From NCBI GenBank assembly GCA_004335835.1, contig RWJK01001785.1:1-64000 (forward strand): a stretch of DNA of 64,000 bases, given 5' to 3'. Each line of letters begins with the position of its first letter. The first letter of the stretch is position 1. Under the pieces are notes generated by a model. That model saw nothing but the letters and a program-made list of their open reading frames with translations, made no database searches and was not told the DNA's origin. This document shows positions 36,571 to 50,182 of this stretch, in pieces. Origin of the DNA: Scenedesmus sp. ARA3 (taxonomy: Eukaryota; Chlorophyta; Chlorophyceae; Sphaeropleales; Scenedesmaceae). A program made the position numbers and the translations under genes.

Positions 36571-38437
36571 TCAACAGCAGCTGTCTGACTGCGTCGCAAT
36601 GCTGCTGCACATCCCTGCTGCCAACGGAGTCAGCTCTGTTGATGCAGCAGCTGCCTGCCCTTCCAGCTCTGGCACGTGTGCATACCCTTTGCTACTCTTG
36701 CTCACTACCAGCCGCACAGCATGCACCACCTGTATCGCCACTGCCATCAGAACCCCACCAGCTACAAACCCTAGCCACCAGTACCGTGCTGCAGGGGCAG
36801 CAGCGACGCTCTGTCTGCTCACTTCAGCAGTTGCCTGCTGCTGCTGCCGCTGCTGTTGGCTGCTACCTTGCTCTTCTACCAGCTGCTGGATTGTGACAGC
36901 CCCTGGCTGCTGCTGCTGCCGCTCTGCTGCAGCTGTCATGACACTGGCGGCACCGTCAGCAGCAGCTGATGCTGGTGCACTCTCAGCTGTAACATTCGGC
37001 CTGCCTGCCTGGGGTGTTGCTGCAGGCGCCTGCGCAGCACAGCCAGCAGCAGCAGCAGTGCTGTCTGTCAAACAGCTGTCAGCAGTACTGCCACAGTGCT
37101 AAACAAAAGCACAGTCTGGAAGAAGCTAGCAGGCCCTGCTGTGCACCGGGTACGCAGCCGGTGTTCAAAATGATGCACGGGGCATGGCTGCAGGAATGCT
37201 AGCACAACAATGTTAACACAGCCAGGTACCACCATGCGTGAAGGAGGGCAACCTTGCCAGTGGGAGCTGCTGCAGCGGCAGGCAGCGCGGCAGGCATCTG
37301 CACACGTGCTCACCGAGGCTGCAGGCGCTCTGCGAATGCTGTTGCAGTCCGCCTCTGCAAAGCCCACTCGCTGATGCCGCTTGTCATACTGCAGCAGCAG
37401 CAGCAGCAGCAGCACCGGTAGGGGCAGCGGCGCAGCAGCGGCAATAACCCCATTCAGTGGTTGGCCAGCCACTGATCGATGTACTTGCGCATGCAGGTCA
37501 GCCACAGCAACACCAACCAGTTGGCTCAAGTGCTACCTGCAGCACCATCTCCACACTACCAGGGTAGCATTCACTCATGGCCATGCGCCGCATACTGCAT
37601 CAGCACCTTTCCAAAACCCCATACACTGCAGAGCATCTCCATCCCTGCATACAATCGCGGGCTCAGTGACTTTGGTTTGACAGAATTGTGCACAAACAGT
37701 ACTGGCCGTGCTATCGCCAATCTGCTGTGCAGCGCGCCGCACCTGCACCAGCACGTTGCGCATGCTGATACCGCCCAGCAGCAATACCAATCAGGTGGCT
37801 CCTGCAGACCCTTCTCCGGGCTCAACAGCTAGCATGCGCCCATGCACAGGCCACATACTGCACTGTACTATCCATGCTAATCACTGGGACAATAGCGCAC
37901 CTGCACCAGCACGCTGCGCATGATGATGCCGCCAAGCAGCGTGCCCTGCCAGCCATTGTCAAACATGCCCAGGCAGTACTCGCCGCGCCCCACCATGAAC
38001 AGGTAGCGCTGCGGCGTCAGCGCCACAGACGCGCCGCCTGGCAGCAGCAGCAGCAGCAGCAGCCGCAGCAGCAGCAGCAGCAGGGCACGCAGAGCAATGC
38101 ACGCCGCAGTGTCAGCAGCCTGGACACGTTTGACACGCGGTGACTGCTTCTTACGCGCAACTCTCAACCCCATGCTTATAACACAACTGCGTGCAGTAGT
38201 GTTTGCAAGGAAGCCGTGACTCACAGGCCCTTGCCGCAATACCACCTGCAACATACTGCAGACATCGCTGCTTGTCACTTGCACAGCCTGCCACTTCTTA
38301 CAGGCAGACGCAGGCTGCAGCTGCATGGCGTGCTCAGCGCACCTGCAAAGGTTATGCTGCCTGTTGGGAACACTTTGTCCAGAGCCTTGAAGTCATGTGG
38401 CGCTCCACGCCAGCAGACATCATTGAACTGCAGCAGA

Positions 38438-38471
<34 letters not shown>

Positions 38472-39039
38472 ACAGCAGCAGCAGCAGCACAGGAGTGCAT
38501 GCAGCACCCAGTTCCTCACATGCCGTCCACACCAAACCTTGCCAGCGCCATGCATGGCGCTACTACTGTCAGTCACCAGCAAGTGGCTGCGCTTGCCGCA
38601 TTCTTCAAAGCATTCATCGTGCGCACATGCATGCTCACTGCTGCTGCAGCAGCTGCACTACCCGCGTAGATGTTATACATGGTGGTGCCATACACCGCCA
38701 TGGCTGCGCTGCACTGCTCCCTAGCAGCAGCTACACCAGCTGCATACATACTCCTTGCTGCAAGCATGCATCCTCAAGACCCCATCGAGTCGCAGTCCCC
38801 CAGTGACACAAAGCCGGCAACAATTATGATATTATACCAACAACAGCCTAACATTCCCCGTACGACACACCTGTGGGTCTGAGCCGCTGCTGCGGTGCAG
38901 CCCCTTGCCCTGCAGCGCATCATTCAGCAGGCCCAGGAAGGCGTTGAATGCTGCTGTGGGCAGGTAGGTGAAGGTGGTGCCGCTGTCCAGCACAGCACCG
39001 TAGCCCTGGGCGTACTCGCCCTGCGGCAGCCAGGCAAAC

Positions 39040-39075
<36 letters not shown>

Positions 39076-39157
39076 CTAGTCAGAACACAACAAGAGGGGA
39101 AGGAGGCACAGCACTGTAGCCCTTGGCGAACTCGCCCTGCGGCAGCCAGGCGAATAT

Positions 39158-39206
<49 letters not shown>

Positions 39207-41869
39207 CTAGTCAGCACACAAAAGAGGGGAAGGGAGTACGGCGCCATAGCCTGCGACGTTCACCCTACAGCGGCCAGGCGCATGCGGCATCCTCAGCAGC
39301 AGCAAGCGCGCGGCGGCGGCCGGTCGGCACACAACAAATGATGGAAGTATGCACAGCGCAGGCGGTGGTGCACGGGGATGCGAGAATGGGGGCAACCAGT
39401 GCTAAAAGCAATCAATGTAGCAGGAATCCACCGCATGCAAGCATGCAAACAGATGTGCAGTACATGTCAGCACAGCATATGTCTAACTTTATGTTGAGGG
39501 TGTGTCAGCGTGTGGCGCCGCGCACCATGGCCAACGTCAAGGATGATGCATGACACCAGCACAGACAAGCAAAGCATACAAGTTGGCCATGGGTACGAGC
39601 CATCGCATGTTCAGGGTGTGTGTATGTGTGCGGCTGGCAATCCGCACCATGGCCACCCCCAGTAACTTCTGGCCCAGGCTGATGCCCTGCAGGCCCACGT
39701 TGTAGTAGTGCAGCCGCCGCTCCACCAGCGGCGTGTAGCGCAGCTGCAGCGGCGGCTGCACTGGCACGTCGCCTGCGCAGCACAACACCAACAATAATGG
39801 CAGAGCCGTGGCCACGTGTGGCTACAGGCAATGTGCTGATATGCAAGTGCAGTTGTACTGCACATGGTATGGCTGATGCTGCCTCTATGGTGTGACCAAA
39901 ACCAAACAGCAGCTGCGTGGGGCTGGTCAAGCTGTCACCGGCAGCCGCACACAGTGCACATTGCTGCATCAACTGGTGCCAGCCTTGCTGGCGAGTGCTG
40001 CTGGGCCGTGCTACGTCATGCTGCTGACTCACCGAGCAGCATGGTACCGCCAGCAGGGAAGCCATAACACAGCGAGAACACGTCATCAACAAGCCCCGTG
40101 CGGGCCAACTGCATACACAACACAAGCTCGTGTGTCACAACACCGGTCACTTCATTCGCCTGTTTACATGCAACATGCAATCTCACTGTCAACAACAGAT
40201 GGTTACACTGCTGGAAACACAGTGAGCAAGGGCTGATATGCTTGCACACGCACTGCAGCAGCTATGCATGTTGGCTGTCATGAGCACTGTCTGCAGGTGT
40301 GCTGATGCTGCTGGTGTGACAGTTTCTTCCGATGTTGTACCTGCAGCTGTTGCACTCTCCCAGCGCTCCGCCGTTGGTCTGTGCGGCGTTTCCCACTGCT
40401 GCTGCTAGAACACTGCCAAGTGCAGTGCCGGGTGCAGGCGGACAGCCTGCACACTTACCTGCCGAGGAAATGAGTTTTCGTTGTTGCCCATGCCTAGTAC
40501 GCCGTCCACTTGCTGCTTGAAGATGGCGCCAGTTTCCTTGTTCTCACAGCCAAACACAAAATCGAGGCTGCTGCCATTGTCAGGAAAGCGCAGTTTGTCC
40601 TGCACCAGCCAGCCCTCGCTGCTGCTCATTTCAGCTGCAGGGCAAGGACATAAAACAGAGTGAGCACAGGGTAACAACAGCATGCCAAGTTGCTGTTTTA
40701 CGTGCGAGGAAAAGAGCAGGCAGTTGACCTACTGTGCTGAGAGCTGTGCGAGAGCCCCACACCGTGTTGAGCATGGGGCGCTGTGCAGTGCGCAGTCAGA
40801 CAGTGGATCAAGACCCCCACGTATGCGGCTGCAGGCTTGTGCACCTATCCATCTCCGTTGCTTGCTGTAGCTCACCGTATCGCCGCGAGTAGTAGCATTT
40901 ATTCTGAAGGCAGGTGCAAGCTGGCGAGCCGCAGTTGCAGAGGCTGCTTTGGCAGCCAAGCACTTGTGCAGTGCTCGACAGCGCTGGGTCGAAACCAGGA
41001 GACTGCATCCATCACCACGCACCACACAGGCAGCCATTTGGCAGAGTTTGGTTAGCGAAGCGATGAGAAAGCTGACAGGTGCAAGGAAACACAAGTGACC
41101 CTGGTGCAGACGTGCACCTTGCTGATGCACCCTGATCGTTGCATAGCAGCTGCTGAGGGACTGCATGCAACCATAACTTTGCGACATTTGTTTTGCCATG
41201 CACAGTATGTGTTGTTGCAGTACTCTGCAGGCTCACCATGTGGGCGCCGCAGTGCGCACAGTTCGCGCAAGGCACATACGTGATGGTGCTGCCTGTGTCA
41301 ATGATGGTTGAGAAGTTCCGGGGTGGCGTGCCTAGGCCCAGCTGCGCATAGAAGTACCTGCAGAACCCGAGAAAACAACGCAATCAACGATAAAAGGGGC
41401 CAGCTCGAACTCCTGCATCAACAGGCTTGCTGCTACTGCTGCTACACTGGCAGTGCTGATGCTGCTATGGCAGACACCAATGAGCTTGCCACGAAGTCAG
41501 AGAAATCTACTGCGCTGTCCAGATGTGGTTACAACAATGAAGTAAGAAGAGTTGTTTCTCGTATGGCCAGACCCGCTTGAGCACCGGACACACTGCTACA
41601 TGCACACCTCATGACCGCTGCCATGCAGTCCAGCCTGCTCACCCCTCCCTGATTGCTCCCAGCACAGGCATGGCACCGCTGCGCAGCAGGCTCCTGCCTC
41701 GCACTCTATGAACGCCATGTCTGACACTCAGCGGCACCACCAGCCCGTATCTGCCGTTTGACTGCAACTGCAGGGCCAGCTGGGGCTGGTTGCAGGTGGT
41801 TTGGTTCAGGAGCAGCAGCAGCGCTAGCCACGTCCCCAGCCATGCTGCAACCGATCTCGAGGCAGCCAT
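36571..41869 (-). CDS. Plant-type (A1) aspartic protease with signal peptide and C-terminal membrane anchor, 585 aa
   Basis: This is a pepsin-like endopeptidase of the plant atypical A1 group, predicted to be secretory and membrane-anchored. Exons join exactly: 41869-41643, 41357-41237, 41002-40876, 40634-40459, 40108-40033, 39772-39648, 39020-38871, 38427-38343, 38037-37901, 37388-37314 and 37029-36571. Order: signal peptide (WLGTWLALLLLLNQTT), YFYAQLGLGTPPRNF, first active site IIDTGST, Cys-rich flap region (CNCGSPACTC, YSRRYGE), FVFGCENKETG, VDGVLGMG, second active site VLDSGTTFTYLP, GEYCLGMF, RVGFAEADC, a Gln/Ala-rich linker and a transmembrane helix (WWLGFVAGGVLMAVAI). Both catalytic Asp are present. 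C-terminal anchoring resembles some plant family members. Three exon boundaries carry tandem partial copies in the introns. Confidence 0.93.
37735..37990 (-). repeat. Donor-side duplicate of aspartic protease exon 9 end
   Basis: LLGGIIMRSVLVQ plus donor at about 37940-37896 is repeated downstream at about 37790-37735 as LLGGISMRNVLVQ, with a similar GTGCGG donor. Confidence 0.85.
38990..39300 (-). repeat. Acceptor-side triplication of aspartic protease exon 7 with CTG tracts
   Basis: The block (CTG)n, tttgcctggctgccgcag, then exon start GEYAQGYGAV occurs at about 39020 (intact exon), 39140 and in degenerate form at 39265. Two long CAG tracts (39040-39071 and 39159-39203) belong to the units. 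Confidence 0.85.
39505..39665 (-). repeat. Donor-side duplicate of aspartic protease exon 6 end
   Basis: GVAMVRI plus donor (gccatg/gtgcgg) at 39660-39630 recurs at about 39540-39520 as ttggccatg/gtgcgc, in the intron following the exon. Confidence 0.6.
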
Positions 41870-42321
41870 GCAATTACAAATAGGTGTTGCTAGCTCATGA
41901 TGCTGCAGCTGTACTCAGGATGAGCGGGACGTTCCCTGCTGGAAACGATGTCCCGTGCTAGCACGCAGCCGGTTCCGAAACATTGCCGAGCACTCTGCCT
42001 ATGCAAATGAGCAGGAGCTCAGCAAAGGTATGACCTGCAACGACCGAGGTCACTCATGACAAAGTCACACACCTTTTGAACCGTAAAAACAGTTCCTTGT
42101 CGCCTATGCAAGTCCTTGGCAGCATCGACGTACAAGATCACACTCATAGCATTCATTAGGGGACATATATGGTCGTCTCAGCCACCTGGTGATACAGCCA
42201 TCTGCAGCCTGCCACCAGTGTGCCAGCTCACCACACACACATGCCCAGCAGCAGTGCAGCATACAGCCTGAGCAACAGAAGAATGTGACCAGAACAAAAG
42301 TCATTCTCAAATCCTGCTGCC
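41870..42321. promoter_or_regulatory. Divergent intergenic region (aspartic protease / helicase)
   Basis: These 452 bp lie between the minus-strand protease start and the plus-strand helicase start, and are presumed to be a bidirectional promoter. No named element could be identified. Confidence 0.4.
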
Positions 42322-43164
42322 ATGGCACAGACAATAGCGGCTCGGGTGCTGTACACAAAGCAGCTGCAGAAAAAGAAGAAGACTTGGCAAGATGGCTTTG
42401 TGCTTATCAGGGTTGGTGGATCGGCACTTTTGTATGATGAAGAAGGAAAGGAGCTGGCAAGCTGTGTTAAGCTGCCTGCTCGAGTGAAGAACATAGCGGA
42501 GGAGGAAGAACTGCGCTGCTGGTATGCAGGCCCGTAGCGTGCAAGCATGCTTAGCACAGAGCACTGCAACAGTGTGAACATTGAGCAGCAGCAAGTACGG
42601 CACAGCTGCAGTCATGTCAGCAAGTACATAGCAAAGTTCTTGAAGCTGTTGGCATGCATGCTGGCTACTGGCCCTGTACATGCCACAGTAGCTGCTGTCG
42701 TCATGGCTCTCCAGAATTGCTTGCAGGAAACTTGTGCACGCTGTAAGCTGCATGCTATTGTGTTGCACACTGCAGGGATGGTTTTCTTGTGCAGGGTGAC
42801 TCACTGTGCGATGTGAGCGAGGTACCTCGCAACAGCGCAGAAGGCAGTAGTGCAGCTCAACAAAGCCGCACACACAGCAACCCTGCTCCTGCGCACAGGC
42901 AGCAATCATCTGCTGCTGGCCAACATCATAGGCAGCCAGCAATCGTGCCACATTGTGTGCGCAGGCGCCACAGTAACACAGCGGCTAGCAGTGTGCCCGC
43001 TGGCAATGGCGCAACAGCAGCAGCAAGGCCAAGTCATGCCGGCTCAGGCCCTGCTGCTGCTCTGGCTGCACACCTCCAGCCCCAGCGGCAGCAGCAGCCC
43101 CAGCCAACCCAGCAACAGCAGCAGCAGCAGCAGGTAAACCAGGCGTGGCATTGGCAGCAGCAGA

Positions 43165-43195
<31 letters not shown>

Positions 43196-44246
43196 CTATC
43201 ATCATCAGCAGCAGCAGGACCTTTTCCTGCAAGCCCTTGGAGGTGCCCAGCAGCAAGAGCAGCAGCACAGGCCGCAGCCTGCATGGCACGAATGCCCTGC
43301 AACAGACAGCGACTTGGATGAACTGGCTCTGGAAGATGAGCAAGTGCTTCAGCAACAGCAGGAGCAGCATCCTCCCTGCAGCACAGTCGCTGCAAAGTCT
43401 GGTGAGTGAGGGCAGCGCCCTGTGCTGCAGGTGTGGCTGCAAGCACGCAGTCGCCTACTTGCAACAACTCTCTTACATTCCTCGCATGATAACATGTCAC
43501 TAGTTGCTCAGAAGCATCCAGCTGCTCTGCCTCGGCAGTTAATCTGGAGCCGCAGCAGACGCGTCTTGCGCTGTTGCTGCAGATTCTGACATCCTGCAGT
43601 TGCTGGACAGCCTTGCGCCTGGAGCATCTAGCGAGCCCGCTGCGGCTGCCACTGGTGGCAATAGCTGCTCCTGGAGCAACAAGCAGCATCTACCAGCGTT
43701 GTACCAGCAGGTGGGTCGCTGGCAATGGCTTGCTATTGCTGAGGTTGCGGCACCCTTGCAGAAGCACACCTCCAGCAATCCTGCACATGCCAGGCCCATG
43801 TCCTATTAGTGGCTTGCCAGTGTCGTGCACAATTGCACAATTACATCTAAAATTTTCAGATGCAAGCCTGCTTTGTCCCTGCACAGTACACTCCTCTCCT
43901 GTTTGATCCCTGCTGACCTTCCTGCCTCTGTCCTGCAAACTAGCAGTCCTGCAAGCAGTACAGCTGCTGTCCTGCAAGCGCCTCCCTGCCTCTGCCCTGC
44001 AAACTGACAGTCTTGCCAGCAGTACAACCTTGCCCGTCCAGCAAGACAGGAGCAGAACAGTCTGCGTACACACAGCAATTCCTGCGTGCGTCTCTGCCAA
44101 CACGGCCTCTGAAAGAGAAGGCGCTGTCCTTCAAAGCACCCGTCATGGTGACTCCCTCAACTGCTGCTGCAGGTGCAGCGCCCCGTTGGGGCTGTCCCTC
44201 AGCTGTTTAGGACCAAGCGCATGCCTGGCCAGCAACTAGGCCCTCC

Positions 44247-44284
<38 letters not shown>

Positions 44285-45081
44285 TACCAACAGCGTCATG
44301 GCATGGCAATGGACTGGCAGCAGCACCACCATCAACAGCAAGCAACAGCTCATGGCAGCAGCCACACCAGCAAGGTGCACCACAGCACGCGCAGCAGCAC
44401 CAACAGCCACGGCAACAGAGCTGTTGGGCAGGCATGCAAGGGCAGGCAGTATCCACAGTAGGCATGCAGGGTGCGCAGCAAGGCTGTGGCTTCCGCAGCA
44501 CCAGCGCTGCAGCATGGCCAGATGATGAGGTTGCTTTGGCTGATGCAAGCGGCGGCCATGATGGTGTGCCAGGCTGGCAGCCCCACCAGCAGCAACAAGG
44601 CGTTGGTGCACACCTACAGCAGCAGCCACGGCCGCAGCCTCTACAGCCACCTGCGCAACACCGCCTGCAGCATGAGCAAAGTAATGAGCAGCAGCAGCAG
44701 CAGCAGCAGCATGCTGGGAACTTGGATAGCAATGTTCCAAATTGGAGTTCTCATTCCACCAATGCGGCAGGTGCTGCTGCACCTGCACCGGGTGGTGGTG
44801 TGACTGGCAATAGCGGCAGCGCCAAATCAAAGTGGCAGGCACCTCTAGGCAGCAGCGCGCACAGCAGGTGGTCAGCTAACAGGCAGCCGCTGCAGGTGCT
44901 GCCTAACAACACAGTGCCGCGCCAGCAGCAGCAAACAGCTGCAGCAGCAACAGGCCAGGCTGCAGCAGCTGCAGGCGTTGCAGCTCCTGCAGGAGCACCT
45001 GACGGCAAGCCAGCAGCAGGGGCAAAGCGACCTGGCGGGTTTGTGGTGCCACGCCCTGCAGCTACCGCCTCCAGTGACAGC

Positions 45082-45122
<41 letters not shown>

Positions 45123-47488
45123 CGGCCCGCTAGCGTCTGCAGGAGGAAGTGTGCCATGGCAGCGCCAATGCACAGTGCAGCAGCAGCAGCAGCTGGGCTT
45201 TGTGTTCCCGCCTGCTGGCAGCAGTTTGCCGCTACGGCGCATTGGCATTCCAACAAGCTTCAAGACCGCCACTGCCTACAAGGAAGCACTGCTAGCTGCA
45301 ATGACTGAGGAGGTGAGAGAGACGTTTGCTTGGAGCACAGCATCATGCGAACACTGCTGTGCGCCCCTGCAAGCAAGCCTTGCAGCACCTAACTAATGTT
45401 GTACCAGCTCTGAGTAGACCTGCAATAGCAGCTCCGCCCACCTGGGGTGCCTGCAAGCAGCTGTCATGACACAGTATGCCCAGCATTGCAGCATCTGCTG
45501 CTGTCGCAGGTCAACCTGAAGCTAGCGGAGCATGCCAAGATGTTCCACAGCCTTACACAGCAGGCACTGGGCCAGCAGCAGCAGCAGCAGCACGGCGGCC
45601 CCAGGCAGCAGCAGCAGCAGCAGCAGGGATGGGGCGGGGGAGCAGGCATTGCAAGGCAGCAGCATGGGCAACAGCAAGGCAGCTCAGGTCAGCTGCAAGC
45701 GCTTTGCAGCCGCAATGGCATGCAGTACGTGCCTGGCGCTACCTTGACTGTGTATCAGCGCAGCAGCAACAGCATGTTTGGTGGGAGGGGTAGGGGCCGA
45801 GGGCGCGGCAGGCGTGGCAGCAGAGGTAGGGACGCTGACAGTGATGCAGAGGAGCATGAGGATCAGCAGCAGCAGCAGCAGAAGCAAGAGAGCATGTTTC
45901 TGACGCTGCCCCCAGGCAAGCTGGACAGGCGCAAGTTCAGGTGCGGTTAAGGCCATGCCTTCTTTATGCTGCTGCATGCGCTGCTGGTTAACCGACACGA
46001 CCAGCATGACACATGCATATTCTATCACCCGTACTTGCACAATTTCTACCTGTTTTGTGGCTGACGCCTGCCCTCCTCGCTGATGAGCAGCACCACATCT
46101 GCGCGTGTGCAAACCAGTTTTCCAGTGCAGCAGTGCCTTGCGCTGCTGCATCCTGCGCACCTGCACTGCAGCAGCTCCTGCTGCCATGTTGTCAGCCAGG
46201 CCTGCAGCCAGGCCTCAGGTGCCGCCACATCCAGTCTTGCAGTAGCCATAGTTGATCAATTTCGGCTGTGTTGTGTTGGCGTTTGCTGCTCGCAGGAAGC
46301 ACGACCTGTGGGTGCTGAGCAATGATCCAGCCATCAGTGTCGCTCCAGCCGCCGTTGGTGCTGACCGCAGCCGGCAGACCTGGACGCTGTTTGCCAGGTT
46401 TGTAGCCGTGCTAGCGGCAGCATCAGCTGCTGCAAAGCCCCAGCGGCCTGGACTGCTGTGGTGGCTGTGTGATGTGCTGGCTACATGCTTTGCTAAGACC
46501 TTGGCTTTCACTCTTTGCTCTGCATATAATATGCAGCCCCTCAGAAGTCGTGGCCCATGCTGTGCATGCTCTGTACTGCTGCTGTGCACGCTACCATTCT
46601 CACACCTGCAGGAGCCTGTGGCATGCACCAGACAGGGATGGCAAGATGGAGGTGCAGCTGCTGCCAGGTCAGCTGCCGCCTGGCCACAAGTGGCCACGCC
46701 AGCAGAGCATCGCAGCACTGCAGGCGCCTGACGTCACCACAGAGCTGCAGATGGCCGACTTCATCAGCAGTGCTGAGCTAAGGGGCTGGCCGCTGCTGAG
46801 CTGCTTGCTGCAGCAGCAGCAGCAGGGGGAAACAGCAGCCAGCAGTGAAGCTATCAAAGAGGCAGGGATGAGAGAAGAGGCAGCAGAGGCAGCAGCTGCA
46901 GCAGCAGCAGCAGCAGCAGCGCAGCAGCGGGCAGATGGAGGCAGCAGCAGCAGTGACAGCGATGCGCCTGCTGCAGTAAGGCGCAACGCCAAGCAACATG
47001 GCAAGAAGCGCAGCTTGATCACCTTCAGCAGTGATGAGGAAGACGGCTGGGGCAGTGACAGCGACGATGCTGGAAAGCAAGCTGCTGCTGCTGCTGCTGC
47101 TGCAAGTAGTGATGATGATGACTTTGCAGCGGCTGGAGTAGCAAGCAGGCGAGGTCAGCAGCAGCAGCAGCATGCCAAGAAGAAGGCGCGGGTGCTCACA
47201 GCAACCAGTGCCGATGCTGCCTCGGCAGCCCTTGACGATGATGAGCTGGCAGATCTAGAGCCAGGTTTTGAAGCTGACAAGGCACCTGCCAGCCATGGGG
47301 GTTCTGTGGGCAAGCCCAGCAAAACCCCACCTGTGGCAGCAGACGCAGCGGCAGCAGCAGACCTGCATTCTCGAGCTCAAGCGCTGCTAGCAGAGGTGGT
47401 GCAGCGCTTCAGGCTCAATGGTGCCCAGGCAGCAGTCGCAGCGCATGTAGCCGACTGGCTGCCGCAGCTGATGCTACAGCCGCAGGGT

Positions 47489-47534
<46 letters not shown>

Positions 47535-50150
47535 TGGGCTTGGCTCGGCAAGGGCTGCGGCCGCCAGGCAGCAGCAGCAGCAGCGATGGGGCTGTGGGTG
47601 TCAGGCTGCAGGCAGCAGGCCAGGGCCGCCCGCCTGTGTGCTTGATCCATGGGCCGTTTGGCAGCGGCAAGTCGACGCTGCTGGTGGCGCTGGTGCACCT
47701 CATGACCGGGCTGGTGCCTGGGGTGGGTTCATGCTGATGATGGCTGTGCTACAGCTGCACGGCAATGCTGCATGCATGCTTTGGTGTCTGCTTTGCAGAG
47801 CTAGCATGGCTGCGCTTGTGCCTGGGGTGGGTGCAAGAGAGGGAGTGCTGTTGATGGCTTCACAGGGCTGCTGCCTGCCTGCTTGTCCGATGTGTGCTGC
47901 GGAGAGCTAGCTTGGGAAGCCCAATTTAGAGGCAGCAGCAGCTGGCTGCATGTGCGTGGTGCTATCTGCACGCTTTGCAAGTAGACATGGCAGCATCTGG
48001 CGAATATGCAGTGAAGACTGCCGCAATAAACAACATGATGCATTAGCCTATTGCCTGAGGCTGTCATACTGCTGTGTGCTGTGCGACTATTTTGTACTTC
48101 CGTGCAGTCTGCAGAGCCGGCTGCTGCTGCTGCCACTGGTGCCCGCAAGCGCAAGGCGGCTGGTGCTGCCCCCAGATGCCCAAGAGTGCTGGTGGCTGCA
48201 CACACAAACGTGAGGCTGATGTGCTGCACGCCAGTCACTCGCCAACATGGCGCCATGAGTACAGGCAACCCCGCCATGCCAAATTCTGCATGTGTCAGCA
48301 CATGTTCGCCTCCCAACTCCTGCAGCATTCAATAATGTGCTTTCAGCCGTGTCATTGCACACCCTCCTGCAGCATCAACGAGCATTGCTTGCACCTTGGC
48401 CTTCGCTTCTTGTTTTGCCTGTAATCCAGCAATCAAGGCCTTGCTCGCTGCTGGGTCTGCACCCGGTGTCTTTGGACCGCACGCTGCTGGCGCTGCTTGA
48501 CACCTCTGACACCTCCACACATCCTTGCACCTGTCATCAGTACTCAAGCAGCTGTACTTCCTGCACCTCCACACACACCCAAGCGTTCCGGGAACCTTCT
48601 ATTGACTACCATCCTAGTCTGATAAATCATGCGAGGCCCGCTTCGCTCGCATGCTTACATGTCAGACTGCAAACTCTCCTTTTACACCTGCAGGTGGCTG
48701 TTGACCGCGTGCTGCTGGCGCTGCTGGACAGCGGCTTCAGCAACCTGCTGCGCGTGGGCTCGCTGCAGCGCATTGCGAAGCGGCTGCTGGCGCACTCGCT
48801 GCATTCGGGCGATGACAGCAGGGACGCGCTGGGGCAGCTGACGGGCATGCTGGGGGATGCTGCTGGCGCTGAAGCGGAGATGATTAGGTAGGGCAGATGT
48901 GATTTTGTGGTTGCTGCTGCTAGTAATGACAGCAGGACGGGCTGGGGCAGCTGACGGGCATGCTGGGCGAAGCTGCTGGCGCTGAGGCAGAGACGATTAG
49001 GTAGGGCAATGCCAGCAAGTGTGATGTTGTGGTGGCTGCTGCTGGTACAAAGCAGAATTGATGGGGTGGGGTAGCTGCAGGGAATGTTGGGGGACGCTGC
49101 AGGCGCTGAGGCGGAGATGATCGGGTTGGGCGAGTGTGTTTTTGTGGTCGCTGCTGTCGGTACCGAAGCAGAGATGATGGGCTGGGGCAGCTGACGGGCA
49201 TGCTGGGGGACGCTACAGGCGCTGAGGCGGAGATGATCAGGTGCGGCATTGTGGCCGCATGGTTGCTGCTGCTGGTGCAAAGCAGAGGTGATGGGCTGGG
49301 CAGCTGCAGGGCGTGCTGGGGGGCGCTAAAGGCGCTGAGGCGGAGATGATCAGGTGCGGCATTGTGGCCGCATGGTTGCTGCTGCTGCTGGCGATGACAG
49401 CAGGGATGTGCTGGGGCAGCTTACGGGCATGCTGGGGGACGCTGCTGGCGCTGAGGCGGAGATGATAAGGTAGGGCAGATGTGGCATTGTGGTGGCTGCT
49501 GCTGCTGGTGCGAAGCAGAGGTGATGGGCTGGGCAGCTGCAGGGCATGCTGGGGGATATTGCAGGCGCTGAGGCATAGATTATTGGCTGGGGCGACGGTG
49601 GCTGCATGCATGCTGCTGTTGTGTACAGCCGATGCGCAATATAGTGATGTGCAGCACGCAACTCTTGCAAGCTACGGTATCCCTGCAGCGGTGTGAAGTT
49701 CTGCTCGCTTTGGGTGGTGCCAGCACGCTGCAGCATGTGGCAGCAGCTGTCACTGATGGTCATGCAGTCATCGGAGAGTCACCAAGCATTGAAATGCGCG
49801 CTAAGAACATGCTGCAGCCAGAGTATGACCCTGCTGCTGCCGATGCTGCTGCCTCACCCTGTGGTGTGCAGGTCTGAGATAGTGCAGCTGCAGGCAGGTG
49901 CTGAGCGGCAGCGGTGCAAGCGCCTCAGCACGGCAGCAGTAGTGGGCGTGACCTGCTGTGCGGCGCTGCAGGTGGGGCCAATTTACAAGGCTGTGCAGCT
50001 GTGCAATGCTGCAAGCAACCAATCCCGGCAGCTGCCAGTGCTGCTTTAGTGCATGCTGCTGTTGTGCTTTGCCTTGTGCTGTGTATTTACCCACAGCTGG
50101 CAGCAGCAGCCACACGCATCATTGCCCAACGTGTCGCTCGCCACATCTAA

Positions 50151-50182
<32 letters not shown>

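Noticed and set aside
44173..45396. Independent Gln-rich gene inside the helicase locus
   Set aside because: The frame and splice sites connect it to exons on both sides; it is the low-complexity linker of the helicase.
48900..49600. CRISPR-like or satellite interpretation of the regular repeats
   Set aside because: Units are diverged copies of an exon end and its intron start, without unique spacers; the genome is eukaryotic.
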